NCBI GenBank assembly: GCA_031291055.1
Contig: JARLJU010000325.1
Location: 21,003 to 85,002 of the forward strand
Length of the DNA stretch: 64,000 nucleotides
DNA from: Rudaea sp.
GTDB lineage: Bacteria > Pseudomonadota > Gammaproteobacteria > Xanthomonadales > Rhodanobacteraceae
Direction of reading: 5' to 3'
Part shown: positions 61,566 to 64,000 of the stretch, piece by piece
Position numbering within the stretch: the stretch's first letter is position 1
Layout of the letters: each line of letters begins with the position of its first letter
The notes under the pieces: model-generated
Told to the model about the DNA's origin: nothing
Seen by the model: only the letters and a program-made list of their open reading frames with translations
The model's database searches: none
Made by a program: the position numbers and the translations under genes

Positions 61566-62126
61566 ATGAACCCCGCTCCAAACCTCTTTTTCATTGGTCC
61601 GATGGGTGCCGGCAAGACGACCATCGGCCGCGGCGTGGCCGAACTGCTCGGCCTGTCGTTCCACGATCTGGATCACGAGATCGAGGTGCATTGCGGCGCC
61701 GCCATCCCGTTGATCTTCGACATTGAAGGCGAGGCCGGTTTCCGCCAGCGCGAAAGTGCCCTGCTGGCCGAATTGAGTGCGCACACCGATGTCGTCGTCG
61801 CCACCGGCGGCGGCGCGGTGCTGGCGCCGGAAAACCGCGGGCTGCTGCGTGCGCGGGGTTTTGTCGTGTATCTGGAAACCACGGTCGATGAACAACTCGC
61901 GCGGCTGGCGCGCGACCGCAAGCGCCCCCTGCTGGCTGCGCCGGATCGCCGTGAGCGCCTGCTGGCGCTGGCTGCGGAGCGCGAACCGCTGTACCGGGAA
62001 ATCGCCGATCTGGTCGTACCCGCAGGCCCGCGCAGAAGCACGCTGCAGGTCGCGCAGCGCCTTGCAGCGGAGCTTGGGCTGTGCTGGCGCCGCCAGCGCA
62101 TCGACGCGCCGGATCGTGTCGCATGA
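61566..62126 (+). CDS. aroK: Shikimate kinase
   Basis: ATP-dependent kinase of 186 residues in the shikimate pathway. Motifs: Walker [17 protein letters not shown], the shikimate site [22 protein letters not shown], and ATGGGAVL. It overlaps aroB by 4 bp, the classic aroK-aroB pair. Confidence 0.95.
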   Translation: MNPAPNLFFIGPMGAGKTTIGRGVAELLGLSFHDLDHEIEVHCGAAIPLIFDIEGEAGFRQRESALLAELSAHTDVVVATGGGAVLAPENRGLLRARGFVVYLETTVDEQLARLARDRKRPLLAAPDRRERLLALAAEREPLYREIADLVVPAGPRRSTLQVAQRLAAELGLCWRRQRIDAPDRVA

Positions 62127-63202
62127 ACGTCACCCGGATCAGCGTCGAACTCGGCCCACGGCAGTATCCGATCTGGATCGGTGCGGGCGCGCTCGCGGAT
62201 GCGCCGCGCTGGCGCGCGCTGCTGCCGGGCCGCCATGTGCTCGTCGTCAGCAACGAAACCATCGCGCCCTTGTACCTTGCGCGCGTGACCGCAGGCCTGC
62301 ACGACGCGACTGTTTCCACATTGATACTTCCGGATGGCGAAGCGTACAAGACGCTGGAATCGGCGCAGCGCATCTTCGCCGCGCTCGCCGACCTCAAGGC
62401 CAGCCGCGACGCCAGCATCATCGCGCTCGGCGGCGGCGTGATCGGCGATCTGGCCGGCTTCGCCGCGGCCTGCTGGATGCGCGGCATCGCCTTCGTGCAG
62501 ATGCCGACGACCGTGCTGGCAATGGTCGACTCGGCGGTGGGCGGCAAGACCGGCGTGAACCTGGCGCAGGGGAAAAACCTGGTCGGCGCCTTTCATCAAC
62601 CCAGCGCCGTAGTCATCGACACGGACACCCTGGCCACCTTGCCGCTGCGCGAATTGCGTTCGGGATTTGCCGAAGTCGTCAAGTACGGCGCACTCGGCGA
62701 CGCCGAATTCTTTGCCTGGCTCGAACAAAACGCCGACGCCCTGATCGCGCGTGAACCGGCCGCACTGGCGCAGGCGATCGCCACCAGTTGTCGGCACAAG
62801 GCCGCGATCGTTGCACGCGATGAAACCGAACAGGGCGAGCGTGCATTGCTCAATTTCGGCCACACGTTCGCGCATGCGCTGGAAACCGCCAGTGGCTACG
62901 GCACCCTGATGCATGGCGAAGCGGTCGCCATCGGCATGGTCATCGCGGCCCGGCTGTCAGCCCGGCTGCAGCGCGCACCGATCGCCGACGCCGAACGCCT
63001 GACTGCGTTGCTCGGTCGCTTCGGCCTGCCGACCGCAATTCCCGCCGGCATCGACGCCGACGCCCTGATCGCCCTGATGCGGCTGGACAAGAAGAACCTG
63101 AGCGGACGCCTGCGCCTGATCCTCTGGCGCGGTATCGGCCGCGCGGAAATCGTGCCGGATGTGGATGCCGGCCCGATCCGGGAAACACTGGGTCAAGGAT
63201 GA
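62123..63202 (+). CDS. aroB: 3-dehydroquinate synthase
   Basis: NAD- and metal-dependent enzyme of 359 residues making 3-dehydroquinate from DAHP. Motifs: [59 protein letters not shown], and metal-binding [11 protein letters not shown] with [10 protein letters not shown]. The ATG at 62123 overlaps the aroK stop. Confidence 0.96.
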   Translation: MNVTRISVELGPRQYPIWIGAGALADAPRWRALLPGRHVLVVSNETIAPLYLARVTAGLHDATVSTLILPDGEAYKTLESAQRIFAALADLKASRDASIIALGGGVIGDLAGFAAACWMRGIAFVQMPTTVLAMVDSAVGGKTGVNLAQGKNLVGAFHQPSAVVIDTDTLATLPLRELRSGFAEVVKYGALGDAEFFAWLEQNADALIAREPAALAQAIATSCRHKAAIVARDETEQGERALLNFGHTFAHALETASGYGTLMHGEAVAIGMVIAARLSARLQRAPIADAERLTALLGRFGLPTAIPAGIDADALIALMRLDKKNLSGRLRLILWRGIGRAEIVPDVDAGPIRETLGQG

Positions 63203-63305
63203 CGGCCGGGGCGCGAGGCTGCCGGGAAGGAGCTGACTCTGCGCGTTTTTCGGCGAATCCGCTGATCTTTGACCGCGGTTTCTCAGCCCTCAGCCTTCGC
63301 TCTAG

Positions 63306-63311
63306 TACAAT
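63306..63311 (+). promoter_or_regulatory. Candidate -10 of a leaderless promoter
   Basis: TACAAT ends six bases before the ATG of the WGR-type gene. A start at normal distance would fall on the ATG. No ribosome site is seen (GCGCCC precedes the ATG). Confidence 0.4.
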
Positions 63312-63317
63312 GCGCCC

Positions 63318-63581
63318 ATGCGCATCTTCATGCAGACCAAACCCGTCGCCGCCGAATCGCCACGTTATTACCAGATAGCGTTGCAGCAAGATCTGCTCGG
63401 CGGCTGGACGCTGACGCGCGAATGGAGCCAGCAGGGCGGCAAGGTCAGCCTCAAGCGCGATGTCTATCTGGAACGCGATGATGCCTTGGCCGCGTTCGAG
63501 CAAGCGCGCGATGCGCAGATCAAGCGCGGCTTCCATGTGATGTTCAGTCAGGGAATGGAATCGCCGCATGCCATGGGGTGA
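63318..63581 (+). CDS. WGR-domain-like small protein
   Basis: An 87-residue protein resembling a single WGR domain: MRIFMQTKPVAAESPRYYQI, then the WGR-like strand GGWTLTREWSQQGGKVSLKR, and a helix (DDALAAFEQARDAQIKRGF). WGR domains occur in PARPs and bacterial MolR-type proteins and are thought to bind nucleic acid. Here the domain stands alone. Its stop overlaps the next gene by 14 bp. Confidence 0.75.
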   Translation: MRIFMQTKPVAAESPRYYQIALQQDLLGGWTLTREWSQQGGKVSLKRDVYLERDDALAAFEQARDAQIKRGFHVMFSQGMESPHAMG

Positions 63582-64000
63582 TCGCCACTTCACCGTGATC
63601 GCCGCACTGGCGCTCGCCGCCGGATCCGCGCTCGCGCACGCGGATCCGCCCGGCTATGGAAAAGTGGATACCTTCGAGCCGGGCAAGAAATACAGCTGCG
63701 TGCCCAGCGCCGACCACAAGAGTTGGGATTGCACGCAAAGCGGCAAGGCGGCGACAACCAACTCGGCGTCGCCGCCACACGACGAACCGGCCGCGGCCAA
63801 ACCCGCCAATCCACAGGCAGCCGCTTCCGTTGCCCCACCCCCGGCTGCTCCGGCCTCCACTCCCGCCGCGAGCGCGCCGCGTTCGAGCGAGTTGCCCAGC
63901 TACCTTAAGGCATCCTCGGCCAGCCCGCCCGCCGCCGCACCGGGTCCGATCGCAGCGCCGCCACCGGTGCCCGTTCCGGCGGCCGCGCGCGCGCCGGCGC
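63568..64000 (+). CDS. Exported Pro/Ala-rich protein, 3' end outside window (possibly DamX-like)
   Basis: The reading frame is open to the right edge, giving 144 residues. A signal peptide (FTVIAALALAAGSALAHA) is followed by a short Cys-containing segment (KYSCVPSADHKSWDCTQ) and then a long Ala/Pro/Ser linker. In many gammaproteobacteria aroK-aroB is followed by damX, whose SPOR domain is C-terminal; that domain would lie beyond the window. The identity is inferred from position only. Confidence 0.65.
   Translation, partial: MPWGDRHFTVIAALALAAGSALAHADPPGYGKVDTFEPGKKYSCVPSADHKSWDCTQSGKAATTNSASPPHDEPAAAKPANPQAAASVAPPPAAPASTPAASAPRSSELPSYLKASSASPPAAAPGPIAAPPPVPVPAAARAPA

Noticed and set aside
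1..64000. Insertion sequence, prophage or integrative element
   Set aside because: No transposase, integrase, phage structural gene or att-flanked tRNA was seen anywhere in the window.

Overview
The window is high-GC, densely coded bacterial DNA from a gammaproteobacterium. It most resembles the Xanthomonadales, probably a Rhodanobacteraceae-like relative of Dokdonella or Rudaea; this placement is an inference from gene content. The evidence is a Pseudomonas/Xanthomonas-type twitching block (pilGHIJ, a CheR-type methyltransferase, chpABC, pilT, pilU), a gspG-to-gspN type II secretion block, a ColR/ColS-like pair, an XrtH-type exosortase with an IPTL-CTERM-like substrate, and many small Xanthomonad-type hypothetical genes. 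I saw no tRNA, rRNA, insertion sequence, prophage or CRISPR array.

Layout. 0-2.1 kb: a RegB/RegA-type redox two-component system (regB cut by the window edge) and the frameshifted remains of an outer-membrane barrel gene. 2.2-10.7 kb: a small Cys-rich protein, a ColR/ColS-like pair, two large secreted beta-helix proteins, a PilZ protein, and small membrane proteins (DUF486, MAPEG, DUF962). An isolated strong terminator here may mark an unannotated small RNA. 10.7-13.9 kb: housekeeping genes mazG, cysQ, nudE and hisN. 13.9-19.7 kb: gspGHIJKLMN without C, D, E or F. Inverted-repeat elements sit in the leader-coding parts of several pseudopilin genes. 19.8-22.0 kb: bioA and rsmE. 22.0-35.4 kb: the Pil-Chp chemosensory operon, read leftward, including a 2172-residue ChpA. 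35.8-39.8 kb: gshB, a TonB protein, algH, ruvX and pyrB, in the same order as in Pseudomonas. 39.9-46.2 kb: a lipoprotein, a methyltransferase, pilU and pilT, the last two separated by an AraC regulator and a DUF3224 protein. 46.3-54.9 kb: yggS, proC, yggT, a DUF4426 protein and a phosphatase. A TPR/GT41 O-GlcNAc-transferase-like gene and a YfiR-YfiN-YfiB c-di-GMP module lie between yggS and proC. 54.9-60.8 kb: a split ACAD10/11-like pair, a B12-binding-like protein, pdxH, a glycerate-kinase-like protein, a YbjQ protein and dodecin. 60.9-64 kb: xrtH, aroK, aroB, a WGR-type protein and the start of a possible DamX-like gene.

How they fit together. Surface behaviour dominates: pilus retraction (PilT/PilU), its chemosensory control (Pil-Chp), c-di-GMP synthesis and sensing (YfiN, PilZ), protein export (Gsp, XrtH) and large secreted beta-helix proteins. 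The least explained signals are a family of roughly 80-bp inverted-repeat elements that has apparently extended pseudopilin leaders, candidate leaderless promoters, the orphan terminator, and C-terminal tails that look like sorting tags.
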